Positions 49,715-62,566 of a stretch of 64,000 nucleotides of DNA are shown here, in pieces. The stretch comes from Sciurus carolinensis (Eukaryota > Chordata > Mammalia > Rodentia > Sciuridae). The translations under genes and the position numbers were made by a program. The stretch covers positions 46,279,056 through 46,343,055 of the forward strand of contig NC_062219.1 in NCBI RefSeq assembly GCF_902686445.1, written 5' to 3'. Each line of letters starts with the position of its first letter. Position 1 is the stretch's first letter. The notes beneath the pieces were generated by a model. That model saw nothing but the letters and a program-made list of their open reading frames with translations. It made no database searches and was not told the DNA's origin.

Positions 49715-49915
49715 GGTAGAATGTTATAATAGAAACTGGAACCAAAGTAATCTCAGTTGCAATTCCAGTTTCATTGACTGGATGCATTAATTTTGGATAA
49801 TTTTCTTAAACTTTTTTAGCATGTTTACTTATCTCTAAGAACAAGGATAATAATATATATTATTCAGGACACATGCAGACTAGCAATAGTATATGTAAAG
49901 AATTTGACATAAAAG
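49715..49915 (+). repeat. MIR SINE, diverged
   Basis: MIR order: gtagaatgttataatagaaa, gcaattccagtttcattgac, cttatctctaagaacaagga, then tgtaaagaatttgacat. Confidence 0.5.
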
Positions 49916-50984
49916 TTTTTTTTAAAAAGATAATTGATCTGGACCTGAACATAATGAAGTAACTGGTACTGCAATAAACTTTCCCCCAAGTACAGTTCTA
50001 AAAGCTGGATAAAATATTGGAGAGTAGTAAATGCAAGGTTATGATCTACTTTAGGGAAAAGAAATATAAGAAATGGAATACATTAGATGAGCCCCGTGTT
50101 CATCCCATCTTTTTCTCTCAGAGCATTTTCCAAACAACAGTGTAGAGAAATAGTGCCTAGTCAGAATGGCAGTCTCACTGGATAGAAGAAACAAAGATGG
50201 AAGTTCAGAGCTACAGCTTGGATTTGTTGGGTGAAGTTACCACGAAATTTTGAAGAAAAAGAAAACATGTAGGAGAAAGAGTCTAAAAACTGTGAAAAAT
50301 CCCCCTCAAAGCCAACTACTAAGCTATCTGCAGTGCAAGACTCAGAAATCCAGCAAAGAAAACTGCTAACCAGCTCTTTCAGCGGCAGCACGGTACTGGA
50401 AGAGACAGAGGTTGGCATTTAAGTCCGACCATTATAGGACATTGGTAAGCCTCAGACATTTGGTTGAGACTCCAAGAAAGGTCACATCCTGGTATAAAAA
50501 CCATGCCATATCAGTAAGAACTATGCCCTAGGACTAAGAACTAAACAATAGTCCTTCCCTAACAAAGCTCAACGCCAAACCTCAGCACGATAAATGTGAT
50601 ACCATGGCCATTTGATTGCCTTTCAGAATAAAACTCAGTGCTCTTATGAGAAAGATACTGTTACCCCAAATCTCCATAACCTGTATCTATACATCATTAT
50701 TAGTTCATGTACATCTATGACTGCATGACCCATGTGATCCTACAATATATACAATCAGAAAAATGAGAAATTACAGTCCATTTATGTATGATCTATCAAA
50801 AAGTATAAATGCATTCTACTGTCATGTACAAGTAATTAGAACAAATTTTTAAAATTAATTTAAAAATTAAAAGAAATGAAAATGAAATCAGGGTCAAAAT
50901 TAAAAAAAAAGAAAAGAAAGAAATTACTCCAGATGAAAAAAAAAAAAGAAAAAAGAACTGGTAGGAAAAGATGAGTAATAATCT
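49916..50984. other. no gene seen; old L1 3'-end piece
   Basis: The segment 50680..50870 resembles an L1 3' end (tcatgtacaagtaattagaa). A-rich runs are at 50905..50950. The rest is unrecognised. Confidence 0.4.
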
Positions 50985-51185
50985 ATAGCAGGGATTAGAA
51001 ATATTTTTCTGAAAGTGCTAAGTGAGTATTCTAGACTTTGTAGGCCATACAGTACCTATTGCAACTACTCTATTGCAACTTTTCTGCTGTTTTATGTTAA
51101 TATGGACATAGACAACAGGTAAATGAATGACTATAGTCCTGTTTCAAATAAAATGTTATTTATTGATGTATGTTGAAATTTCACT
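50985..51185 (+). mobile_element. hAT-Charlie-type DNA transposon relic
   Basis: The sequence gactttgtaggccatacagt, then tattgcaactact, tggacatagacaacagg and tttcaaataaaatgttattt matches the general order of a common non-autonomous mammalian hAT element. No ORF, ends degraded. Confidence 0.5.
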
Positions 51186-52122
51186 TTATTACAGTTTTCA
51201 CCTGTAATATAGTCTTTTTATTTTTTAAAGCATTTAAAAAAGTATAAATTATTCTAGGCTTGAAGTTATATAAAAACAGACTGATACCCATCAGAAATAT
51301 AGATAGAAAAATTCTCAGCAAAATATTAGCCAACAAATTCTACAACATATAAAAAGGATTATATACCATGACCAAAATAAATTCATTCTAGAAATGCAAG
51401 GTTATTTTAACATCTGAGAACCAGTAAATATAATATACCACATTAATAGAGTAAAGATCAAAATCTTCATGAGTATTTGACAAAATGCAACACCTATACA
51501 TGATAAATCTCTCAAAAAAAAACTTGTAAGAGAAAGGAATTTCCTGAATCTGAAAGTGTTAACCAAAAACAAACAACAACAACAATGAAACCAACTCTAG
51601 AGTGAAAATCATATTTAATGTTCAAAAACTAAATGACTAAATGCCTTTCAAAGTCAGGAATAAGCCAAGAATATCTGCTCTCACCACTTCTACTCAACAC
51701 TGCACTGGAGAATGTAGCCAGTTGAATCAGTAAGAAAGAAAGGCATTCCAAAAGGAAAAGAAAGAATAACCTCTCTCTATTCCCAGATGAAATGAGCCTT
51801 TATATAGAATATCCCAAGGAATCCAGAATAAAAATGTGTTAGGGCTAATATATACAAGAAGGTTGAAGGATATTAAGATCAATGTACAAATGTCAATTTT
51901 ATTTGTATACACTAGCAATGCACAAGTCAAATATGAAATTAAAAAGCAATTCCACTTATGATAGCATCAAAAAAATCAAATGTTTAAGAACACATTTAAC
52001 AAAAACTAGTGTCAGATGATTATGGAAAAAAATCACAAAAATTTTATCACAATAAATTAATGTCTAATAAAATTGAAAGATATATCATGTTTATGAATTG
52101 GAAAACATACTGTTGTTAAGAT

Positions 52123-52555
52123 GGTACTATGGTTGTTTGTGGTTTGTGCCCCAAAGTTTCACATGTAGGAAGTTGGTCCCTAATGTGGCAATGTTGAGAG
52201 GTAATGGAACCTTTAAAAGGCAATTAGGCTATTGGAGACACTGCCTTCAGAAAGAATTAAAGCTGGTTTTTGAGGGAGAGTACTTCTGAGAGCAATTGTC
52301 ATGGAAAAGAGCAAGACTGGTCCTTTTCTCATTCTCTGACTTCCAGTCTTAGCACATGATCCCTCCCTCTCGCACATACTCCCACCATGATGCCATCTGC
52401 CACATTGTATTAAGGGGAGCCTCACCAGAAGCCAAACTGATAGGGCAACCCAATTTGGACTGATGGCCTCCAAAAGTATGAGCTAAATAAATCTATTTTC
52501 TTTATATATTACCCAGACTGAGGGACTTTGTTAAAGAACAGAAAATAGACTAACA
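52123..52555 (+). mobile_element. solitary MaLR LTR
   Basis: Landmarks: tttgtgccccaaagtttcac, atgtggcaatgttgagagg, taaaaggcaattaggc, and an end gagctaaataaatctatttt with atattacccagactg. L1 text continues on either side with an agat repeat at the junctions. No viral genes. Confidence 0.75.
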
Positions 52556-52625
52556 TAGATAGCAATACTCCTCAGACTGACCTACAGATTTGATACAATT
52601 TATTTAAAAAATCATCAGTTTTTTG

Positions 52626-52627
<2 letters not shown>

Positions 52628-52673
<46 letters not shown>
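52628..52673. repeat. uninterrupted T run of 46
   Basis: It lies in the ancient L1 ORF2 just before cagaatatgacaaactgat, where related L1s have only a short T run. Length may vary or be an assembly estimate. Confidence 0.9.
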
Positions 52674-52676
<3 letters not shown>

Positions 52677-54533
52677 GAATATGACAAACTGATCCTAAAC
52701 TTTGTATGGAAATGCAAAGTTCCTTGGCTATCAAAAACAATTTTGAAAAAGAAGTTGGAGGACTTTCACTTTCTAGTTTCAAATCTTACTATAAAACCCA
52801 TTATCAAGATACTATATTAGCAAACAAATAAATATAGATTAATGAAACAAAATTGAGAGTCCAGAAATAAATATTTATATTTATAGTCAATTGAATGGAT
52901 TGCCAAACCACTTTCCTGGGGGAAATCAGTATTTTAACAAGTGTCTAAGGCAATTGGACACCCATACACAAAAAATGAACTTAGACTTTAACTTCATATC
53001 ATACACAAAAATTGACTCAAATTGGATTATACATGTAAATGTAAGATCTACAGTAATAGAACTTTTAGAATACACAGAGTAAAATCTATGAGATCTTGAG
53101 TTAAAAAAAGCTTTCTTTGATATGACATCAAAACCATGGTCCATCAACAAACAACAATATCATTGAATCAGACCTTACCAAAATTCAACACTTTTGTGCG
53201 TCAAATGACACTATTAAGGAAATGGAAAAACAATTCACATATCCTGAAGAAAATGTCTGCAAAAACCATTTCTGATAAAAGACATGTATTAGAATATGCA
53301 AACAACAACTTACAACTCAATAGGAAGAAACAAACAACCCAATTAAAAATGGGCAAAGAGAGATCCAAGATGGTGAATAAGAGGAGTTCCTCGTCACTCC
53401 GTAACTCGGGTTTCAAGCGGAAAATATCTGTTTCTCGGTGAAGCAGTTTTTGCTGCTTATCAATCCCCTGCTGTTTACCCCATTTGTCTACTGTGATCAC
53501 CTGCAGTCTGCCAGCATATCAACTATTTTTTGAGTGCAGATTGCTCAGTTATTGGCACCTATCATCAATCATTTGCCTGCCTCTTGCCGGTTCATCACCT
53601 GCCTTTTACCTACCCATCACCCACCACCCAAGGTCCACCTGCCAATTGCCCGCCAGTAGCCTGCAGACAAACTGCAGACTGCCAGTGGATCGCCTGCTGC
53701 CTGCTGTTGCCTGAAAGTCCACTTGCCTTGCTACCTGCAGGACCCCTCAGCCCAAACAACCACACCCTGCCTCTAGAACCCCTGCCCAGCCAACAGCACC
53801 CCACTTCTAGGACCCACACCCACACCCGAGCTGCAACTCCCCATTTGCCAACACATTTGGAAACCAGAGTGGCCATCTTGGATTATCCTGGAAGCAGTAG
53901 CTCTCATCTTTAGGTGGAGCAAATCCCATCCTGAGACGACTGCTGGAGACTGGAAGCTCATTATCAGATAACTGTCATGCATCCCACTACTAAAGACTGG
54001 GAGGTTTGAATACGATCTGACTGTTATAGTGTCGGGTTTTTTTGTTTTTTTGTTTTTTCTCCTTTTTGAAAATTTTTAAGTTTTTATTTCTTTACTTTTC
54101 TCTATTTTCCTTTTTTTTACCTGTTTCCTCAGAGTCTCTTTCTCCTTTTTCTCATGCTAACAACCAACTTCTTTTGATTACACTTTCACTCTTTCTACAA
54201 TATAGAACTTCTATATACTCTTTTCTTATTCCATTAACAGTAACATCCTACACCTCTCCCCATTCTTTTTGTCCTCCATTAGAAACTGCAGACCTTATTG
54301 CAAATCTATTTGTTATACTGTGGATAAAAAATGAATTCATTCTGTTTATTATGCCAATATTGTTAATGTCTTCATAGGGGCCATTTGGTTTAAGGTTGCA
54401 TATTGTCTGTATTTGGCAGTGCTAATATTGATCTACCCCCTGAAGAAAAGGTTTTGGAAACCTATAGGGTCACTATAAGCCTATGGGGGAAAACTGCAAT
54501 ACCCCAGATCTGCACTGCTAGAGGGGAAGATAC

Positions 54534-55605
54534 ATGAACAACACAAAAAAAAAACAAAACAGAAGAAAATGATCCAAACAAACCTAGATTTTATATTAAT
54601 AGAATCCAGTGACAGTGTGGTAGAAGAAATGTCAGAAAAGGAGTTCAGAATATACATAATTAAAATGATTCATGAAGCAAAGGATGAGATAAGAGAGCAA
54701 ATGCAGGCAATGAATGATCACTCCAATAAGCAGTTGAAAGAGCAACTGCAGGAAGCAAAAGATCATTACAACAAAGAGATAGAGATTCTCAAAAAAACCA
54801 AACAGAAATCCTTTAAATGAAGGAAACAATACGCCAAATAAAAAACTAAATGGAAAGCATCAACAACAGACTGGATCACTTGGAAGACAGACTCTCAGAC
54901 AATGAAGACAAAATATTTAATCTTGAAAATAAAGTTGACCAAACAAAGAAGATGGTAAGAAATCATGATCAGAACCTCTGAGAACTATGGGTTATCATGA
55001 AAAGACCAAATTTAAGAATTATTGGGATTGAGGAAGGCACAGAGATACAAACCAAAGGAATGAACAACCTATTCAATGAAATAATAGAAAATTTCCCAAA
55101 CCCGAAGAATGAAATGGAAAATCAAATACAAGAGGCTTACAGAACACCAAATGCACAAAATTACAACAGATCCACACCAAGGCACATTATAATGAAAATG
55201 CCTAACATACAAAATAAAGATAGGATTTTGAAGACTGCAAGAGAAAAGCATCAGATTACATATAGGAGGAAACCAGTACAGACATCAGCAGATTTCTCAG
55301 CCCAGACCCTACAAGCTAGAAGGGCCTGTAAAAACATATTTCAAACTTTGAAAGAACATGGTTGCCAACCAAGAATCTTATACCCAACAAAACTGACCTT
55401 CAGATTTGAAGATGAAATAAAATCCATCCATGATAAACAAAAGTTAAAAGAATTTACAAATAGAAAGTCTTTGCTACAGAATATTCTCAGCAAAATATTC
55501 CATGAAAAGGAAATGAAAAACAATGTAGGTCAGCAAAGGGAGGAACTACCTTATAGGAAAAACCAATCAAAGGAGAAACCAAGTCAAGTTAAAAACCAAA
55601 AATAA
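54534..55605 (+). pseudogene. L1-D ORF1, frameshifted
   Basis: It begins at ATG 54534, equivalent to the L1-C ORF1 start. An A-run length change moves the frame before 54569. The piece 54569..54820 encodes the N-terminal charged, coiled-coil-like part (EEMSEKEFRIYIIKMIHEAK) and stops. The piece 54997..55605 holds the RNA-binding and C-terminal parts (MKRPNLRIIGIEEGTEIQTK, CQPRILYPTKLTFRFEDEI). No full protein can be made. Confidence 0.83.
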
Positions 55606-55611
55606 GCCCAA

Positions 55612-58600
55612 ATGACGGGAATACAAATCATTTCTCAATAATAACCCTGAACATTAATGACCTAAACTCATCTATCAGAAGACATAGACTGGCAGATTGG
55701 ATTAAAAAGAAAGACCCAACAATATTCTGCCTTCAAGATACTCATCCCATAGATAAGGGCATCCACAGACTAAAGGTGAAAGGATGGGAAAAAACATACC
55801 AGATACACAGACTCAGTAAAAAAGAGGGGGTTTCCATTCTTATTTTAGATAGAATGGACTTCAAGTTAAAGTTAGTCAGAAGGGATGAAGAAGGACATTT
55901 CATACTGCTTAAGGGAACCATAAATCAGGAAGACATAAAACTTGAAAATATTTATGCCCCAACCAATTGTGCATCCATATACAACAAACAAATCCTTCTC
56001 AATTCCAAGAATCAAATAAACCACAACACAATAATTCTGGGTGACTTGAACACACTGCTCTCACCACTGGATAGATCTTCCAAGCAAAAACTAAACAAAG
56101 AAAACATAAAACTCAATAATACAATCAATAACTTAGACTTAACAGACATATACAGAATCTTCTCAGCAACACACGGAACCTTCTTGAAAATAGACCATAT
56201 GTTATGCCACAAAGCAGTCCTTAGGAAATGCAAAAAAAAAAAAAAATAGATATACTACCTTGTGTTTTATCAGATCATAATGGAATGAAATTAGAAATCA
56301 ATGACAAAATATAAAACAGAAATTACTCCAACACCTGGAGACTAACTAATATGATACTGAATGAAGCATAGATAACAGAAAACATCAGGGAGAAGATTTA
56401 AAAAAAGTTCTTAGAGGTAAATGAGAATACTGATACAACATATCAAAATCTCTGGGACACTATGAAAGCAGTACTAAGAGGAAAAGTCATGTTCACTGAA
56501 TGGAGCACATTCAAGAAAAGAATAAAAAGCCAACAAATAAATGACCTAACATCATATCTCAAAGCCCTAGAAAAAGAAGAACAGAACAACACCAAAAATA
56601 GTTGAAGACAGGAAATAATTAAAATCTGAGCTGAAATCAATGAAATTGAAACAGAAGAAACAATTCAGAAAATTGACAAACAAATTTGTTCTTTGAAAAA
56701 GTAAACAAAATAGACAAACCCTTAGCCACACTAACAAAGAGAAGGAGAGAGAAAACTCAAATTACTAAAATTTATGATGAAAAAGGAAATATCATGACAG
56801 ATACCACTGAAATACATTGTAACACAATGAGAAGCTGCTTTGAAAATCTATACTCCAACAAAATAGAAAATATCAAAGACATCGACAAATTACTAGAGAC
56901 ATATGATCCTCCCAAACTGAACCAGGAGGACATACACAATTTAACAGGTCAATTTCAAGCAATGAGATAGAAGAAGCCATCAAAAACTTACCAACCAAGA
57001 AAAATCCAGGACCAGACAAATTCTCAGCTGAGTTCTACAAGACCTTCAAGAAAAACTCATTCCAATACTTCTCAAAGTATCCCAGGAAATAGAAGAGGAA
57101 GAAATCCTTCCAAACTCATTATATAAAGCTAGTATCACCCTCATACCCAAACCAGTCAAAGACACATCAAGGAAAGAAAATTTTAAACTGATATCTCTGA
57201 CAGATATAGACACAAAAATCCTTAACAAAATCCTGGTAAATTTCATACAAAAACATATTAAGAAGATAGTGCACCACAATCAAGTAGGGTTCATCCCAGG
57301 AATGCAAGGTTGGTTCAACATCTGGAAATCAATAAATGTAATTCATCACATCAATAGACTTAAGGTTAAGAATCATATGATTATTTCAACTGATGCAGAG
57401 AAAGCTTTCAACAAAATACAACACCCTTCATGCTCAAAACACTAGAAAAAATAGGGATAGTAGGAACATACCTGAATATTGTAAAGGCTATTTATGCTAA
57501 GCCCATGGCCAACATCATACTTAGTGAAGAAAAACTGAAAGTATTCCCTTTAGAACCTGGAACAAGATAGGGATATCCTCTTTCACCATTCTATTCAACA
57601 TCATCCTTGAATTACTAGCCAGAGCAATTATACAGACCACAGAAATTAAAGGGATACAAATAGGAAAAGAAGAACAAGCTATCACTATTTGCTGATGACA
57701 TGATTCTGTATTTAGAGGATCCAAAAAACTCCACCAGAAAACTTCTAGACCTCATAAATGAATTCAACAAAATAGCAGGATATAAAATCAACATGCATAA
57801 ATCTTAAGCATTTTTATTCACAAGCGATAAAACATCTGAAAAGGAAATGAGGAAAACAACTCCATTCACAATAGCCTTAAAAAAAATAAAATACTTGGGA
57901 ATTAATCTAACCAAAGAGGTGAAAGATCTCTACAGTGAAAACTACAGAACATTAAAGAAAGAAATTGAAGAAGACCTTAGAGATGGAAGATCTCCCATGT
58001 TCTTGGATAAGCAGAATCAATATTGTCAAAATGACTATACTTACAAAGTTGCTATACAGATATAACACAATTCCAATTAAAATCCCAATGACATTTCTCA
58101 TAGAAATAGAGAAAGCAATCATGAAATTCATCTGGAAAAAACAAAAGACCCAGCATAGCCAAAGCAATCCTGGACAGGAAGGGTGATGCAGGAGGTATCA
58201 CAATACCAGACCTTAAGCTCTACTATAGAGCAATAGTAACAAAAACAGCATGGTATCGACACCAAAATAGACAGGTAGAACAATGGTACAGGATAGAAGA
58301 CAGGAAGACATACCCACTTAAGTACAATTATCTCATACTAGACAAAGGTGCCAAAAACTTACAATGGAGAAAAGATAGCCTCTTTGACAAATTGTGCTGG
58401 GAAAACTGAAAATCCATATGTAGTAAAATGAAATTAAACCCCTATCTCTCACCCTGTACAAAACTCAACTGAAAATGGATCAAGGATCTAGGAATTAGGC
58501 CCGAGACCCTTCACCAAATAGAAGAAAAAGTAGGCCTGAATCTCCATCACATTGACTTAGGACCAAACTTCCTGAACAAGACCCCCGTAGCATAAGAAAT

Positions 58601-59380
58601 AAATGCAAAAGTCAATAAATGGGAAAGATTCAAACTAAAAATCTTTTTTCTCAGCACAGGAAACATCAATAATGTGAAAAGAGAGCCTATATAGTGGGAG
58701 AAAATATTTTCCACACACTCTTCAGACAGAGCACTAATCTCCAAAGTTTATAACAAACCTAAACAACTTTACACCAAAAATACAAAGAATCCAATCAATA
58801 AATGGGCTAAGGAAATGAGCAGACACTTCACAGAAGAAGATATACAGGTGATCAACAAATATATGAAAAAGTGTTCATCATTCCTAGTAATTAGAGAAAT
58901 GCAAATTAAAAACACCCTAAGATTTCATCTAATTCCAATTAGAATGGCTATTATCAAGAACACAAGCAATAATACGTGTTGGCAGGAAGTGGGGGAAAAG
59001 GTACATTCATACATTGCTGAAGGGGTTGCAAATTGGTGCAGCCACTCTGGAAAGCAGTATGGAGATTCCTCAGAAAACTTGGAATGGACCCACCACTTGA
59101 TCCAGCTATTCCAGTCCTCAGTTTATACCCAAAGGACTTAAAATCAGCATACTACAGTAATGCAGTCACATCAATGTTCATAGCAACTCAATTTATAATA
59201 GCTAGATTGTGGAACCAACCTAGATGCCCTTCAACAGATGAATGGATAAAGAAACTGTGGTATATATACATGATGGAATATTACTTGGCCATAAAGAATA
59301 AAATTATGGCATTTGTTGTTAAATGAATGAAGTTGCAAAATATCATGCTAAGTGAAATAGGCCAATCCCAAAAAAACTAA
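55612..59380 (+). pseudogene. L1-D ORF2, broken but with intact RT box
   Basis: It starts at ATG 55612 with an early one-base loss relative to L1-C. Open pieces: 55776..56249 (endonuclease, with [15 protein letters not shown] where others have LGDFN), 56686..56970, 57847..58186, and 58815..59326 (C-terminal). The catalytic box at 57688..57699 is the expected F-A-D-D, but the frame is shifted or stopped on both sides. An internal deletion in the endonuclease removes the segment before FSATHGTFLKIDH. Non-functional. Confidence 0.83.
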
Positions 59381-59693
59381 AGGTCGAATGTTTTCTCTGA
59401 TAAGTGGATGATGATATATAATGAGAGGGGGTGGGGAGGGAAGAGAAGAATGAAGGAACTTTGGATGGTGTAGAGGAAAATGGGGAGGAAAGGGGTAGTG
59501 GGAAAGAAAGATAGTAGAATGAAACAGGCAGTATTACCCTATGTATATGTATGATTACATGAATGGTATGAATCTACATTGTACACAACCATAGAAATGA
59601 AAAGTTGTATACCATTTGTGTACAATGAATCAAAATGCAGTCTGTAAAAATAAAAAAAAATTAATAAAAATAAATTTTCAAAAAATGGGCAAA

Positions 59694-60505
59694 AATTTCA
59701 ACAAACATTTCACCAAAGAAGTTATATGCATTAGCAAATGAGCACATAAAAGGACACTTAACATCATAAGTCGTTAGAATACTGTAAATTAAAACCACTA
59801 TAAGACACCATTTCATACCTACTGGGATGCCTATAATAAAAAACATAGACAATAACGAATGTTGGCCAGATGTGGAGTACAGGAACATTAATCCATTGCT
59901 GGTGGGACTACACAATGGTGATGTCATTTTGGAAAACAGGTTGGTAGTTTCTTAAAAGTTAAACATAAATTCACTGTTTGATCCAGAAATCCCACACCTA
60001 GGTTTTTATCCAAGAGCTGTGAAAATATATATGCAAGAGCTTGCATACAAATATTTGTAGTCATTATTAATAATTTCAAAAAAAATCACTAAAAAACTAA
60101 ACTAAATTCAATCAACTGGTGAATGCATAGATAAAGTGTGGAATATACATATAATATGTTATTCACCAATAAAAAGGAATGAACTACTGATTATATGTTA
60201 TGTGGTTGATGAACCTCCAACAGATTATATGACGTGAAGAAACCAGACACTAAAAACCATATATTTTATTTCATTTTTATGAAATGTGCAGAACAGACAC
60301 ATGCAGATAGAAAGTAGGTTAGTGGTTGCCTCTGGCAAGGGTCACAAGAAAGATTAGCAAAAAGTAGTTAATAAGCATCAAATAATAAATAAAGTTGATT
60401 ATTTCATAATTTTATAAATTTACTAAAAATAGTTGAGTTGTACACTTGATTTAGGTAAATTTATAATATGCTAATTATATCTTAATAAAATTGAAAATGT
60501 ATCAT
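59694..60505 (+). mobile_element. ancient LINE-1, right part
   Basis: This continues the element of 51235..53344: aatttcaacaaacatttcac, taatccattgctggtggg, cccacacctaggtttttatc, and a 3' end near 60500. Removing L1-D and one copy of its target duplication rejoins the two parts without a gap. Confidence 0.75.
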
Positions 60506-60509
60506 TTAT

Positions 60510-61670
60510 AACTTCAGAAGGACAAAAGAAGATTTCACAAACTTCAAACAGGAACAGACTGACACAGAGAAAAAAATTCAGAAAGCAAAAGAACTGATAG
60601 AAATTAAAATGTTTTCAAGGAGGAGTGAAAAACCCAGTAGGTGGGGCTGAGGCTTGGACTCAGTGGTAGAGTGCTTACCTCAAATGTTCGGGGCACTGCT
60701 TTTGACTCTCAACACCACATACAAATAAATAAAGATCTTTAAAAAAAAATAAAACTCAATAGGTGGTTTGTAAGACAAAGGTGATAAAAGCTCTCAGAAA
60801 TCAGAAAGTAAAACACAAACATAAGGGGAAATGTAAGAAAATCAGTGAAACAATCCCAACATTTGAAAAACAGTTATACAACATAAGAAAATAGAGAAAT
60901 GGAAAGGAGAAAACAATCAATGAAATAATTCAGTACTTCATCAGAACTGAAAAATATGAGTTTACAGTCTGATAAGGCATAGAACAATAGATTAAAATAG
61001 ACTACACTGTAAATTATTATGAAAGTCCAATAATTTGAGGACAAAAAATATACTTCAAACTTCTAGAGAGAAAAGAAAGGGAGGGAGTTGTGTCCTCTTA
61101 AGAGCAACAATGGAAATTAGAAGGCAATGAAGCACTGTACAAAACTTTGAAGGAAATTGTTTTTCATTCTAAGAATTTATACCCAGCCAAATTGTCAATG
61201 TGCTGTGCAAGGAGGTGAAGACATTTTCAGACATGCAAGTTGTCAAAATATTTCTCTTATGCACCTGTTGTCAAGAAGTTACTTATTGATGTGCTGTACC
61301 AAAACAAGAGTAAATGAAGAAAGAGAAATAGAAATAGAGATCCAAGAAAGGAGAGAAACAAGGGGAATACTTGAGATGATATCAGGAAATCTCACGGCTA
61401 CAGGTATGCATAAGTCATAGAGAATAAGCCATCCACATTGGAAAATGTCAGAAGATTCAGGGAGACATATCTAGAAGATGAAATTGATTTTATAGTCTTA
61501 CTTTCTTGAAAGTAAATTTAGACAGCAGGCAGAGAATTTGCAGTTGAATTTAATGACCCCCCCCCAAAAAAAAGAAAATTTAAGAAAGTGGTAATTTTTA
61601 TCTCCAGCAATAACTGAGAGTTGTTCAGGCAGGAGATGTAATCATAATTCACTAATGGTCTAAGTTCTAA
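60510..61670 (+). mobile_element. HAL1-like element (ORF1-only L1 relative)
   Basis: Resembles HAL1: agaatttatacccagccaaa, gacattttcagacatgcaag, then aagaagttacttattgatgt and a gaaagag-rich end. The 87-codon open frame at 61157 is a remnant at best. An ID SINE interrupts it at 60643. Confidence 0.5.
60643..60752 (+). mobile_element. ID-type SINE inside the HAL1-like element
   Basis: ID body (ttggactcagtggtagagtg) ends in an A-rich tail. Flanking sequences aaaacccagtagg and aaaactcaatagg are diverged target duplications. Confidence 0.75.
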
Positions 61671-61963
61671 ATCATGTTTTCTGAGCTTCAACAGTGTGGA
61701 CACTGAATTTTGATCTACATACATTTATAAATACATACAATGGATGAGGGAATGAAATGATGCATGTGAATGTCTGGAGAGAGAAAAAGGGAAAGCTAAA
61801 CTCACACTTCCACAGTGAGAAATCAATAGAAGAATCAACTAAGAGAATGGAAAGTGATGGCCTCTGGTGGAAAAAGAGGAGAAGGACTTGCTCTTGCAGA
61901 GTCATTTGACCATTTAAATCCTGTACATGTACAGAGCTCTGGTAAAAAGAAAACTTTTTTTTT
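61671..61963. other. no gene seen
   Basis: Intergenic DNA up to the L1-E target site. Confidence 0.5.
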
Positions 61964-61978
61964 AAAGAAAGGAAAATG

Positions 61979-62566
61979 CAACCACCATTTGACCCAGCTA
62001 TCCCACTCCTTGGCCTATACCCAAAGGACTTCAAATCAGCATACTACAGAGATACAGCCACATCAATGTTCATTGCTGCTTAATTCACCATAGCCAGATT
62101 GTGGAACCAACCTAGATACCCTTCAATTGATGAATGGATAAAGAAACTGTGGTATATATATACCATGGAATATTACTCAGCCATAAAGAATAATAAAATT
62201 ATGGCATTTACAGGCAAATGGATGAAATTGGAGAATATCATGCTAAGTGAGATAAGCCAATCTCAAAAAACCAAAGGACAAATGATCTCGCTGATAAGCG
62301 GATGATGACATATAATGGGGGGTGGGAGGGGTTAGCATTAGGGTTAGGGTTAGGTTTAGGGTTAGGGTTAAGGAGGGGGGCAAGATGGAGGAAGGAAGGA
62401 CTGTATAGAGGGAAAAGAGGGGTGGGAGGGGTGGGGGGGAAGGAAAAAAAATAACAGAATGAATCAAACAACATTGCCCTGTGTAAATTTGTGATTATAC
62501 AAATGGTATTCCTTGGCTCCGTGTACAGAGAAACAACATGTATCCCATTTGTTTACAATAAAAAAA
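61979..62566 (+). mobile_element. LINE-1 copy E, short young insertion
   Basis: It is 588 bases long and 5'-truncated to the last part of ORF2 ([19 protein letters not shown] onward, one TAA after FIAA) plus the 3' UTR and A tail. A perfect 15-bp duplication, aaagaaaggaaaatg, flanks it at 61964..61978 and 62567..62581. The site, a T run followed by AAAG, fits the L1 endonuclease TT/AAAA preference. It is close to L1-C in sequence and shares its telomere-like 3' UTR tract. Confidence 0.93.
62330..62372 (+). repeat. telomere-like GGTTAG hexamers in the L1-E 3' UTR
   Basis: In register: ggttag, cattag, ggttag, ggttag, gtttag, ggttag, ggttaa. Four units are exact. Units 2 and 5 carry variants at the same positions as in L1-C. 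A G-rich tract follows at 62413..62440. Confidence 0.9.

Larger units (their letters stand above)
51235..53344 (+). mobile_element. ancient LINE-1 ORF2, left part
   Basis: Decayed L1 ORF2 of an older lineage: gaaatgcaaggttattttaa, tgtagccagttgaatcag, then ttaagaacacatttaac and, after the LTR, aactttgtatggaaatgc. It is interrupted by a MaLR LTR at 52123 and by L1-D at 53345, after which it resumes at 59694. Confidence 0.75.
53358..59680 (+). mobile_element. LINE-1 copy D, full length, inserted in an older L1
   Basis: The copy starts near gagagatccaagatggtgaa and ends in an A-rich tail. A perfect 13-bp target duplication, aaaaatgggcaaa, is at 53345..53357 and 59681..59693. The 5' UTR (to about 54533) is long, rich in CTGCC/CACCTGCC variants at 53560..53720, and shares its later part with L1-A but not with L1-C. 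The 3' UTR has a G-rich tract without telomere-like hexamers. Both ORFs are broken. Confidence 0.92.
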
